64,000 bases of DNA from Sphaerisporangium aureirubrum (GTDB lineage: Bacteria > Actinomycetota > Actinomycetes > Streptosporangiales > Streptosporangiaceae), in NCBI RefSeq assembly GCF_042658925.1, contig NZ_JBHSRF010000004.1, positions 1 to 64,000 on the forward strand. Reading direction: 5' to 3'. The notes beneath the pieces are model-generated. The model was not told the origin of the DNA. It searched no databases and was given only the letters and a program-made list of their open reading frames with translations. Shown here piece after piece: positions 33,062 to 41,531 of this stretch (its first letter is position 1; every line of letters begins with the position of its first letter). The translations under genes were made by a program, and so were the position numbers.

Positions 33062-36000
33062 ATGGGTGGGCTTCGCGGGTGGCCGGTGGTGCGGCAGGTT
33101 CTGGGGGCGGACCGGCGGGGGCTCGGGGCGGCGGTGCGGTCCACGTGGGCCGATTCGGTGCGGGGGAGGGTGGCCACGGCGGATCGGGTGGTGAAGTCGA
33201 TCTGTCCTTACTGCGCGGTGGGGTGCGCGCAGAACGTGTTCGTGTCGGGGGACGCGGTCGTGCAGATCGAGGGGGACCCGGACTCGCCGATCAGCAGGGG
33301 GAGGCTCTGCCCCAAGGGGTCGGCGACGCTACAGCTGACCACGGGGCCGGCGCGGGAGACGTCGGTGCTGTACCGCGCGCCGTACGGGACCCGGTGGCAG
33401 CCGCTGGATCTGGACATCGCGATGGCGATGGTCGCCGAGCGCGTGGTGCGCACCCGGGCCCGGACGTGGCAGGAGGAGTCCGAGGGCAAGCGGGTGGCCC
33501 GCACGCTGGGCATCGCCTCCCTCGGCGGCGCGACGCTGGACAACGAGGAGAACTACCTCATCAAGAAGCTGATGACGGGGCTCGGCGTCGTGCAGGTGGA
33601 GAACCAGGCGCGGGTCTGCCACAGCTCGACGGTGACCGGCCTCGGCACCACCTTCGGCCGGGGCGGCTCGACCACCTTCATGCAGGATCTGCGCAACTCC
33701 GACTGCATCATCATCGAGGGCTCCAACTTCGCCGAGGCCCACCCGGTCGGCTTCCAGTGGGTGATGGAGGCCAAGCTGCGCGGCGCGACGGTGATCCACG
33801 TGGACCCCCGGTACAGCCGTACCAGCGCCATGGCCGACCTGTACGTCCCGATCCGCGCGGGCAGCGACATCGCGTTCCTCGGCGGGATCATCAACCACGT
33901 GCTGTCGGAGGGCAAGGACTTCCGCGAGTACGTGCTGGCATACACCAACGCCTCGTCCATCATCCGCGACGACTTCCAGGACACCGAGGACCTCGACGGC
34001 CTGTTCTCCGGCTTCGACGAGACGCACCGCCGCTACGACACGAGCACCTGGCACTACCGGGGCCCGGCGGTGCAGGCGGTGTCCGGCCGCCGGGTGCGGC
34101 TCGCCGAGTACCACACGCCCGGCAGGCCCGAGGCGCAGGGCTCGGGCGGGGCGCCGGTGATGCCGGACGCCAGGTGCGACGAGACGCTCACCGACCCGCG
34201 CTGCGTCTACCAGATCCTCAAGCGGCACTACGCCCGCTACACCCCCGAGATGGTCGAACGGATCTGCGGCATCCCGCCGGAGCTCTTCGGGAAGGTCTGC
34301 GACGCCCTGACCGCCAACTCCGGCCGCGAGCGCACCACCGCGTTCGCGTACGCGGTCGGCTGGACCCAGCACACCGTGGGCACCCAGTACATCCGCGCCG
34401 CGAGCATCCTGCAGCTCCTGCTCGGCAACATCGGCAGGCCCGGCGGCGGCATCATGGCGCTGCGCGGCCACGCCAGCATCCAGGGCTCCAGCGACATCCC
34501 CACCCTGTACAACCTGCTGCCGGGCTACATCCCGATGCCGCACGCCCACACCGACGAGGACCTGGACACCTTCCTGGAGGTCGTCAGCACCCAGAAGGGC
34601 TTCTGGGCGGAGGCCCGCTCCTATGTGGTGAGCCTGCTCAAGGCGTACTACGGCGACGCCGCGACCCCGGACAACGACTTCTGCTTCGGCCACCTGCCCC
34701 GGCTGACCGGCACGCACAACACCTACGACACGGTGATGGCCCAGCTGGACGGGGTCTGCGAGGGGTACTTCCTGTTCGGCGAGAACCCGGCGGTCGGCTC
34801 GGCCAACACCCGTTTGCAGCGCCTCGGGATGGCGAAGCTGGACTGGATGGTGGTGCGGGACTTCTCGCTCATCGAGTCCGCCACGTGGTGGCAGGACGGC
34901 CCGGAGATCGAGAGCGGGGAGCTGCGCACCCGGGACATCCCCACCGAGGTGTTCTTCTTCCCCGCCGCCGCGCACACCGAGAAGAGCGGCACGTTCACCA
35001 ACACCAACCGGGTGCTCCAGTGGCACGACGCGGCCATCGAGCCCGCCGGCGACCGGCGCAGCGACCTGTGGTTCGTCCACCACCTGCACAAGCTGGTCAG
35101 GCAGCGCCTGGCGGGGTCGGCCGAGCCGCGGGACCGGGCGTTCCTCGATCTCGCGTGGGACTACCCCGAGGAGGGCGAGCTGCGGGAGCCGAGCGCCGCC
35201 GCGGTGCTCCGGGAGATCAACGGATCCGGCCCGGACGGCCACCCGCTGTCGGGGTACACCGAGCTGCGCGGGGACGGCTCCACGTCGTGCGGCTGCTGGA
35301 TCTACTGCGGGGTGTACGCCGGCGGCGTGAACCAGGCGGCCCGCCGCACGCCGCACACCGAGCAGAGCTGGGTGTCGGCCGACTGGGGCTGGGCGTGGCC
35401 GCTGAACCGCCGCACGCTGTACAACCGCGCCTCGGCGGACCCGAAGGGTCTCCCGTGGAGCGAGCGCAAGGCGTACGTCTGGTGGGACGAGGCACGCGGC
35501 CGGTGGACCGGCCACGACGTCCCGGACTTCGTCGAGGACCTGCCGCCCGACCACCGTCCGGGGAAGGACGCGGTGGGCGTGGCCGCGCTGACCGGCATCG
35601 ACGCGTTCATCATGCAGGGCGACGGCAAGGGGTGGCTGTTCGCGCCCGCGGGGCTGGAGGACGGGCCGCTGCCCACGCACTACGAGCCGCAGGACTCGCC
35701 GATGGGCAACCCGCTCTACGAGACCCAGCCGGCCAACCCGGTGCGGCTGCTGTACGACCGGCCGGGCAACCGGTACCACCCGCCGGGCGGCCACGTCTAT
35801 CCGTACGTCGTCACCACCTACCGCCTAACCGAGCACTTCACCTCGGGCGGGATGAGCCGCTGGCTTCCCTACCTGGCGGAGCTGCAGCCCGAGATGTTCT
35901 GCGAGGTCTCGCCGGAGCTGGCCGAGGAGCGGCTGCTGGAGCACGGCGGCTGGGCGACGATCATCACCGCGCGGGGCGCGATCGAGGCCCGGGTGCTGGT

Positions 36001-36379
36001 CACCGACCGGATGCCGTCGCTGCGGCTGGACGGCAGGGTGGTGCACCAGATCGGGCTGCCTTTCCACTTCGGCCGCAACGGCCTCGCCGTCGGCGACTCG
36101 GCCAACGAGCTGAACTCCATCGCGCTGGACCCCAACGCCGACATCCAGGAGGACAAGGCGTACACCGCGGACATCCAGCCCGGACGTCGCCCGCGCGGCG
36201 CCGGACGGCTGCGCCTGATGGAGACGTTCCGCCGCAGGGCGGGCCTGCCCGAGGATCCGGTCGAGCTCGCCTTCGAGCGGGCCGCGCGGGAGCACGCGTC
36301 CGCGGCCGGGCAGGGCGACACGGCCTGGCAGGCGTCCGGAGGCGCCGTCGGGCGCGGCGGATCGGAGGCGGGGCGATGA
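33062..36379 (+). CDS. fdhA: Formate dehydrogenase, catalytic molybdopterin subunit (Cys form)
   Basis: A 1105-residue molybdopterin oxidoreductase of the FdnG/FdoG type, oxidising formate to CO2. The [4Fe-4S] ligands are Cys48, Cys51, Cys55 (CPYCAVGC) and Cys83 (RLCPKG). The Mo ligand is Cys186 in QARVCHSSTVTGLGTTFGRG, where E. coli has selenocysteine; the partner His187 follows. Molybdopterin-binding blocks run through NIGRPGGGIMALRGH and GPEIES. I see no Tat motif at the N-terminus, unlike FdnG. Start ATG 33062 has GGGAGG upstream. It is first in a coupled operon of three genes. Confidence 0.93.
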   Translation: MGGLRGWPVVRQVLGADRRGLGAAVRSTWADSVRGRVATADRVVKSICPYCAVGCAQNVFVSGDAVVQIEGDPDSPISRGRLCPKGSATLQLTTGPARETSVLYRAPYGTRWQPLDLDIAMAMVAERVVRTRARTWQEESEGKRVARTLGIASLGGATLDNEENYLIKKLMTGLGVVQVENQARVCHSSTVTGLGTTFGRGGSTTFMQDLRNSDCIIIEGSNFAEAHPVGFQWVMEAKLRGATVIHVDPRYSRTSAMADLYVPIRAGSDIAFLGGIINHVLSEGKDFREYVLAYTNASSIIRDDFQDTEDLDGLFSGFDETHRRYDTSTWHYRGPAVQAVSGRRVRLAEYHTPGRPEAQGSGGAPVMPDARCDETLTDPRCVYQILKRHYARYTPEMVERICGIPPELFGKVCDALTANSGRERTTAFAYAVGWTQHTVGTQYIRAASILQLLLGNIGRPGGGIMALRGHASIQGSSDIPTLYNLLPGYIPMPHAHTDEDLDTFLEVVSTQKGFWAEARSYVVSLLKAYYGDAATPDNDFCFGHLPRLTGTHNTYDTVMAQLDGVCEGYFLFGENPAVGSANTRLQRLGMAKLDWMVVRDFSLIESATWWQDGPEIESGELRTRDIPTEVFFFPAAAHTEKSGTFTNTNRVLQWHDAAIEPAGDRRSDLWFVHHLHKLVRQRLAGSAEPRDRAFLDLAWDYPEEGELREPSAAAVLREINGSGPDGHPLSGYTELRGDGSTSCGCWIYCGVYAGGVNQAARRTPHTEQSWVSADWGWAWPLNRRTLYNRASADPKGLPWSERKAYVWWDEARGRWTGHDVPDFVEDLPPDHRPGKDAVGVAALTGIDAFIMQGDGKGWLFAPAGLEDGPLPTHYEPQDSPMGNPLYETQPANPVRLLYDRPGNRYHPPGGHVYPYVVTTYRLTEHFTSGGMSRWLPYLAELQPEMFCEVSPELAEERLLEHGGWATIITARGAIEARVLVTDRMPSLRLDGRVVHQIGLPFHFGRNGLAVGDSANELNSIALDPNADIQEDKAYTADIQPGRRPRGAGRLRLMETFRRRAGLPEDPVELAFERAAREHASAAGQGDTAWQASGGAVGRGGSEAGR

Positions 36380-37263
36380 GCGCGGGGACCGTGGGCGTGG
36401 CCCGCCTGCCGCAGGTGCAGCGGGAAACCGGCTATTCGGGGGACCAGCCCCGGATGGGCTTCTTCACCGACACCTCGGTCTGCATCGGCTGCAAGGCGTG
36501 CGAGGTCGCCTGTAAGGAATGGAACCAGCTTCCGGCGGACGCGCCGAACCTGCTCACCGGCATGTCGTTCGACAACACCGTGGAGCTGTCGGCGTCCACC
36601 TGGCGGCACGTGGCGTTCGTCGAGCAGCGCGTGCAGAAGGACGGCGCGGGCGACCTGCGCTGGCTGATGGCGTCCGACGTGTGCAAGCACTGCACCGACG
36701 CCGCCTGCCTGAACGTCTGCCCCACCGGCTCGCTGCTGCGCACCGAGTTCGGCAGCGTGGTCGTGCAGCCCGACGTGTGCAACGGCTGCGGCTACTGCGT
36801 GTCCGCCTGCCCGTACGGCGTGATCGAAAAGCGGGAGGACGACGGCCTCGCCTGGAAGTGCACCCTGTGCTACGACCGCCTGGTGGACGGCGGCACCCCC
36901 GCGTGCGCCAAGGCGTGCCCGACCGAGTCCATCCAGTTCGGCCCGCTGGACGAGCTGCTGGAGCGGGCCGAGGCCCGGGTGCGGCGCCTGCACGAGGACG
37001 GCGTCGCGAAGGCCCGGCTGTACGGCGACGACCCGGACGACGGCGTCCGGGGCAACGGCGCCTTCTTCCTGCTCCTGGACGACCCCGAGGTGTACGGCCT
37101 GCCGCCCGCCCCCATGGACACCACCCGCGACCTGCCGGGCATGTGGCGCCACGCGGCCGTCGCCGCGCTCGTCCTGGCCGCCGGCGTCGTCGCGTCCTTC
37201 GCCCTGACGGGCCGCACCGCACCCACCGACCACCGGGCACCCGTGTGGGGGAGACGCCGATGA
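36376..37263 (+). CDS. fdhB: Formate dehydrogenase, iron-sulfur subunit
   Basis: A 295-residue electron-transfer subunit with four 4Fe-4S clusters. Cysteine groups: CIGCKACEVACKEWN, CKHCTDAACLNVCPTG, CNGCGYCVSACPYG and CTLCYDR...CAKACPTESI. A C-terminal membrane helix (AAVAALVLAAGVVASFALTG, about 260-280) anchors it, as in FdnH. It passes electrons from the catalytic subunit to the NrfD-type subunit. The start ATG 36376 overlaps the fdhA stop (ATGA). Confidence 0.93.
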   Translation: MSAGTVGVARLPQVQRETGYSGDQPRMGFFTDTSVCIGCKACEVACKEWNQLPADAPNLLTGMSFDNTVELSASTWRHVAFVEQRVQKDGAGDLRWLMASDVCKHCTDAACLNVCPTGSLLRTEFGSVVVQPDVCNGCGYCVSACPYGVIEKREDDGLAWKCTLCYDRLVDGGTPACAKACPTESIQFGPLDELLERAEARVRRLHEDGVAKARLYGDDPDDGVRGNGAFFLLLDDPEVYGLPPAPMDTTRDLPGMWRHAAVAALVLAAGVVASFALTGRTAPTDHRAPVWGRRR

Positions 37264-38201
37264 GCACGATGAACACGACCGGCACGGTCCCGGACGCGGG
37301 ACGGGCCACGACGCCGAGGGGGTTCGCCTCCTACTACGGGCGGCCGGTGCTGAAGCCGCCGGCGTGGAAGCCGCTGCACATCGGCGGCTATCTGTACCTC
37401 GGCGGGCTGGCCGGCGCGTCGTCGGTGTTCGCGGCCGGCGGGCAGGTCACCAGCAGGCCGGGGCTGGCCCGCGCCGGGAAGGTCGCGGCGCTGGCCGGGA
37501 TCACCCTGTCGATGGTCGCGCTGGTGGAGGATCTCGGCCGGCCGGGCCGCTTCCTCAACATGCTGCGGGTGTTCAAGCTGACCTCCCCGATGAGCGTCGG
37601 CTCGTGGCTGCTCGCCGGGTACGGCCCGCTGGTCGGCCTGAGCGCGTTCGCCGACCTCACCGGCCGCCTCCCCCTGCTCGGCAAGGCCGCCTGTTACGGC
37701 TCGGCGGTGCTCGGCCCGGCGGTCACCACGTACACCGCCGTCCTGATCAGCGACACCGCCGTGCCCGCCTGGCACGAGGGTCACCGCGAGATGCCGTTCC
37801 TGTTCGCGGGCTCGGCCACCGCGACGGCCGCGGGCGCCGCCCTGATCGCCGCACCCGCGGCGGAGAGCGCCCCCGCCCGCCGGGCCGCGCTCTTCGGCAC
37901 CGCACTGGAACTGGCCGCCGGCCGCCTGATGCGCCACCGCATGGGCATGATCGCCGAGCCGTACCACCAGGGCCGCGCCGGCGCCCTGACCCTGGCCGGC
38001 GAGGTCCTGGCCGCCGCCGGCGCGGTGGGTGCCGTCCTGTCCACCCGCAGTCGCCGCGCCACCGTCCTGTCCGGAGCCGCCCTGATGGCCGCCGCGGCCT
38101 GCACCCGCTTCGGCGTCTTCGCCGCGGGCACCGCCTCCGCGGCCGACCCGAAGTACACCGTGGTCCCGCAGCGCGCCCTGATCGACCGCATGGGGGAGTG
38201 A
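37260..38201 (+). CDS. NrfD-type membrane subunit of formate dehydrogenase
   Basis: A 313-residue integral membrane protein of the NrfD/PsrC family. It begins FASYYGRPVLKPPAWKPLHIGGYLYLGGLAGASSVFA and shows about eight membrane helices with DLGRPGRFLNMLRVFKLTSPMSVGSW. It should pass electrons to menaquinone, replacing the cytochrome b subunit of E. coli FdnI. It overlaps the iron-sulfur subunit gene (ATGA), completing the operon. Confidence 0.88.
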   Translation: MSTMNTTGTVPDAGRATTPRGFASYYGRPVLKPPAWKPLHIGGYLYLGGLAGASSVFAAGGQVTSRPGLARAGKVAALAGITLSMVALVEDLGRPGRFLNMLRVFKLTSPMSVGSWLLAGYGPLVGLSAFADLTGRLPLLGKAACYGSAVLGPAVTTYTAVLISDTAVPAWHEGHREMPFLFAGSATATAAGAALIAAPAAESAPARRAALFGTALELAAGRLMRHRMGMIAEPYHQGRAGALTLAGEVLAAAGAVGAVLSTRSRRATVLSGAALMAAAACTRFGVFAAGTASAADPKYTVVPQRALIDRMGE

Positions 38202-38223
38202 ACCAGCCCACGGGGCCGAGTGC

Positions 38224-39744
38224 TCAGTCGAAGGTCAGTTCCTGGGCGCGCCGGGGCATCAGCAGCAGGGCGACGACGGCGAGGGCCGCGACCACCAGCA
38301 GGGACAGGAAGACGTGGTGGGTGGCGTCGGACAGGGCCCGGCGGATGTAGGCGGCCGTGGCGGTGTGGGCCGCGGGGCCCTGGGCGCCGAGGACGAGGCT
38401 GGTGGCGTCCAGGGTGGTGGGGAGTTTCCCGGTGAGGGCGGCGGGCGGGTGGGCGAAGCGGTCGGACAGGGTGGCGTTGGAGATGGCACCCATGGCGGCG
38501 GCGCCCACCGCGCTGCCGAGGGAGCGGCAGAACATGTGGGTCGCGGTCACCACCCCCCGCCGGTCCCAGCCGACGCTCGACTGGAGGGCCACGATGGTGG
38601 GGCTGGACGACAGGCCGAGGCCCACGCCGACCACGAAGCACGCCGCCGCGACCTGCCACACCGCGGCCTTCGAGGTCAGCAGGACGCACAGCACGGCGCC
38701 CGCCACGAGCACGCCGGAGCCGATGAGGGCGGTGTCGCGGAACCCGATGCGCATGTAGATCCGCCCGGACACCGTGGCGGCGAGCGGCCACCCGACGGTG
38801 AGCGCGGCCAGCGCGAAGCCCGCGAGCAGCGCCCCGGTGCCGAGGACTCCCTCGGTGTAGGTCGGCACGTACGAGGTCAGGCCGATCAGCAGCGCGCCGA
38901 CGGCCAGCCCGACTATGTTGCCGCCGACGAGCATGCGGCGGCGGAACACCCACAGCGGCAGGATCGGCTCGACGGCCCTGCGTTCCACCAGCACGAACGC
39001 CACGACCAGCAGCAGCCCGGCGGCGAAGATGACCAGGCTCGGCGCCGAGACCCAGTCCCAGGCCAGGCCGCCTTCGAGCAGCCCGAGGATGAGCAGCGAG
39101 GAGCCGCTGACGAGCAGCCCCGCGCCGAGGTAGTCGATCTTGTGTGAGCTGGTGCTCACCCGCTCCTTGAACCGCCGCAGGAGCATCCACGCGGCCAGTG
39201 CGCCGAGCGGCAGGTTGATGAAGAAGATCCAGCGCCAGGTGAGGTAGTCGGCGAACAGCCCCCCGATCGCCGGCCCGATCACCGCCGACACGCCCCACAC
39301 GCTGGCGACGTACCCCTGCACCCGGGCGCGTTCCTCGACGGAGTACATGTCCCCGATGATGGTGATGCTCATCGGCTGCACGGCCCCCGCGCCGATTCCC
39401 TGCAACGCGCGGAACACGATGAGCGCCGGCATGCTCCAGGCGAGCCCGCACAACACCGAGCCGAGCAGGAACACCGCGATGCCGAAGAACATCACCGGCT
39501 TGCGCCCGAACAGGTCGGCCAGCTTGCCGTACAGCGGGACGGTGACCGCCTGGGTCAGCAGATAGATGGAGAACAGCCAGGGGAACTGCGCGAACCCACC
39601 GAGATCGGTGACCACCGACGGCACCGCCGTCGCGATCACCGTGCTGTCCAGCGCCACCAGCCCGGTACAGAGCATCACGGCGGCGAGCACCGGGCCCCGT
39701 TCGGATCGCAGGCCGACGCTCGTCGATGTCGTTGTCGTCGTCAC
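38224..39744 (-). CDS. MFS drug exporter, EmrB/QacA (DHA2) type
   Basis: A 506-residue transporter with 14 predicted helices. The DHA2 signatures are LDSTVIATAVPSV in helix 1, LADLFGRKPVMFFGI after helix 2, VFRALQGIGAGAVQPMSITI (motif B) and GWRWIFFINLP-like LTWRWIFFINLPLGALA. Start GTG 39744 was chosen because GGGGGG lies 8 bases upstream and the family begins soon after; the open frame upstream is not protein-like. It exports hydrophobic drugs or metabolites by proton antiport. No regulator gene is adjacent. Confidence 0.9.
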   Translation of the reverse strand: MTTTTTSTSVGLRSERGPVLAAVMLCTGLVALDSTVIATAVPSVVTDLGGFAQFPWLFSIYLLTQAVTVPLYGKLADLFGRKPVMFFGIAVFLLGSVLCGLAWSMPALIVFRALQGIGAGAVQPMSITIIGDMYSVEERARVQGYVASVWGVSAVIGPAIGGLFADYLTWRWIFFINLPLGALAAWMLLRRFKERVSTSSHKIDYLGAGLLVSGSSLLILGLLEGGLAWDWVSAPSLVIFAAGLLLVVAFVLVERRAVEPILPLWVFRRRMLVGGNIVGLAVGALLIGLTSYVPTYTEGVLGTGALLAGFALAALTVGWPLAATVSGRIYMRIGFRDTALIGSGVLVAGAVLCVLLTSKAAVWQVAAACFVVGVGLGLSSSPTIVALQSSVGWDRRGVVTATHMFCRSLGSAVGAAAMGAISNATLSDRFAHPPAALTGKLPTTLDATSLVLGAQGPAAHTATAAYIRRALSDATHHVFLSLLVVAALAVVALLLMPRRAQELTFD

Positions 39745-39862
39745 GTGGCAATCCCCCCGCCTGGGCGTCGACATCAGCGGTGCGGTCGTGCTAGCCCGGT
39801 TGGGCGGGCCCCGAACTGAGCAACCAGTAGCTGTCGGCGTAGATTCCCTTTCATCCTTGCCC

Positions 39863-39879
39863 ATACGGTCTGTACGTAT
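39863..39879. promoter_or_regulatory. Palindrome upstream of the MFS gene
   Basis: ATACG-GTCTGTA-CGTAT has perfect 5-base arms, 119 bp upstream of the exporter start. It resembles TetR-family operators of QacR type. The 405-bp gap (39745-40150) around it otherwise has no supported gene and marks the switch to lower G+C. Confidence 0.4.
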
Positions 39880-40150
39880 ATGTGCATCAGGCAGTTACCT
39901 TGTACCCCTATGAGAGTGCGGGAAGCGCTGCGAGGTTTGCTCGGTATCGTCTGTTTGTGCATGACCGGCTTCATAGCACGTCGGCCTGAGTGGGTGACCG
40001 TATATCGAGGGGGACCATTTGCGATCAGAGATGCTTCCCCGCGTGTCTCTTTGCTTTACGGACCCAAAGAACCTGGACTGGCTTGAGGTGCTGTGGATGC
40101 GCCCGTAATGTTTACGGCGAAGGAAGCATCCCTCAGGTCAAGAGAGCCAG

Positions 40151-40846
40151 ATGAGTAGCGATGCGTTCAATAGACTCAGAAGTGTTCTGGAGCCCATGGA
40201 TCACCAGGTTGATCCGGCAGTGGTGGCGGAGCTTGGTAGTCGTCGATCACTTGACGACATAGTCAGTTCGCTGAGCGGGGATAGATCCTTGGTTGAGGCG
40301 GTTGCCGCTCGTTCCTATGCGCACCCGAATGGGTTCGACCGAATATCGCTCTATCGCGATCCGCTAGGGCTTGAGGTGCGCGTTCATCTCTGGTGGACGG
40401 GAGTGCCGTCCGACGAGAGCATCCATAATCACGCATGGGACTTCAGTTCCCAGGTGATCGTGGGATCATTACGCTTCCAGATGCTCAGCCCGCTGCCTTG
40501 CGGTCGGGAATATGATCGTTACAGTTCGAGTATGCCTGTTGGAGGGCGATTCGGTGATTATCAGTTCGCCCGCACAGGTGCCGTCCGACTCGATGTGGTC
40601 TTCGACGGCACGGTGACGGCCGGCTCCTCCTACAGTTTGAACCACGAGGCCTATCACCGGGTTCTGGCCTCGCCTGAAGGTGCTCCACTCGTTGCGACCA
40701 TCGTTGTCCGTGGGCTCGTGCGGCGCAAGTTCTCGAACGTGCTCGTGCCGAAGGGGGCGGCGATGCCGAGCCATAGATCCCTGCGGCACCTCGGTGGAAC
40801 CGAGATCGTTGAAAAGCTTCAGATGCTCGTGCGGTACATCCGGTAG
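40151..40846 (+). CDS. Cupin-like protein of unknown function, island gene 1
   Basis: A 231-residue soluble protein. A metal-binding cupin motif can be seen: VPSDESIHNHAWDFSSQVIVGSL (His-x-His, then Gln in the usual Glu position) and NHEAYHRVLASPEG (second His pair). Its middle resembles cysteine-dioxygenase-like cupins that bind Fe(II). N-terminal 60 residues are helical. Codon use is much less GC-biased than in the flanking genes, so recent transfer is likely. It converges with the next cupin gene; the stops are 1 bp apart. Function unknown. Confidence 0.72.
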   Translation: MSSDAFNRLRSVLEPMDHQVDPAVVAELGSRRSLDDIVSSLSGDRSLVEAVAARSYAHPNGFDRISLYRDPLGLEVRVHLWWTGVPSDESIHNHAWDFSSQVIVGSLRFQMLSPLPCGREYDRYSSSMPVGGRFGDYQFARTGAVRLDVVFDGTVTAGSSYSLNHEAYHRVLASPEGAPLVATIVVRGLVRRKFSNVLVPKGAAMPSHRSLRHLGGTEIVEKLQMLVRYIR

Positions 40847-40847
40847 T

Positions 40848-41270
40848 TCAGCGGATGTTCTGTGGTTGGGATTGCGAGGAGCCGGACTCGCTCTTGGTCG
40901 TTTCATCCCACAAAGAGTTGCCCGAGAAGTCGATCAGCTCTTCTTGGCCGGCCGTCCATGGCGGTGTGGACGTTAGCAACATACGGAGATTGCCCTGGTA
41001 TGTGAATCGTGACCCGGCTGGCACCGTGACAAGATCACCCTGTACGCATCGCTCCGTACGTCCCTCGACCACGAACGTGCCCGTCCCATCAAGGACGTAA
41101 TAGACGAAGTCGCACATGTGCTGTGTCAGCCAACTTGGGAGTTGCCCATCTATCTCTACGATGAGGTAGCTGCTACGCATCACGCTGGCGTTGGCATCAA
41201 AGAGCTTCCCGCGATGACCAAGCTTGTCAAAGTTCCAGTCGCTGGGCTCTGGGAACACGTAGTGGCTCAC
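40848..41270 (-). CDS. Small cupin protein, island gene 2
   Basis: A 140-residue single-cupin protein: QHMCDFVYYVLDGTGTFVVEG (motif 1, degenerate with Asp/Tyr), RCVQGDLVTVPAGSRFTYQG (motif 2) and LLTSTPPWTAGQEELID. It resembles small cupins fused to or paired with sugar or RiPP enzymes. The last 15 residues are Ser/Gln-rich. Start GTG 41270 has GGAAAGGTGAGCC upstream. Low-GC codon use marks it as part of the same island. Confidence 0.7.
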   Translation of the reverse strand: MSHYVFPEPSDWNFDKLGHRGKLFDANASVMRSSYLIVEIDGQLPSWLTQHMCDFVYYVLDGTGTFVVEGRTERCVQGDLVTVPAGSRFTYQGNLRMLLTSTPPWTAGQEELIDFSGNSLWDETTKSESGSSQSQPQNIR

Positions 41271-41531
41271 GGCTCACCTTTCCGACTCTTCGCAATGATG
41301 TGCTCTTGGCAGGCCACAAAGCACATCGGGATGCGGGCGGCGTAGCACTACAAACGCACCAGCTCCTACGCTGGCTCCGTGGCCATCTCGACGCATCAGG
41401 CCGTGTCGAAGCTCCTTACGATGTCGCTGTATCGATTCTGGCAGATCCACGCCATTTAACCAAGACATCTTGTTTCGGGTCGGAGTTTGCGCGCGATAGG
41501 GGCACTCCGAAACCAAAGAGGTTCGTCACGC
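41271..41531. other. Gap in the island with uncertain coding content
   Basis: 261 bp between the cupin gene and the toroid gene. A plus-strand frame from GTG 41300 reads LQTHQLLRWLRGHLDASGRV and ADPRHLTKTS, which looks protein-like, but it runs into the 3' end of the toroid gene and has no ribosome site. A minus-strand frame at 41274-41516 is also open. I cannot support either; a decayed gene end is possible. Confidence 0.35.

Noticed and set aside
33615..33625. Selenocysteine codon in the formate dehydrogenase
   Set aside because: The codon at the Mo-ligand position is TGC (Cys), with no in-frame TGA, so no recoding is needed.
39880..40086. 68-codon plus-strand frame before the first cupin gene
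   Set aside because: Hydrophobic patch then low-similarity sequence, no ribosome site; it lies in the promoter gap.
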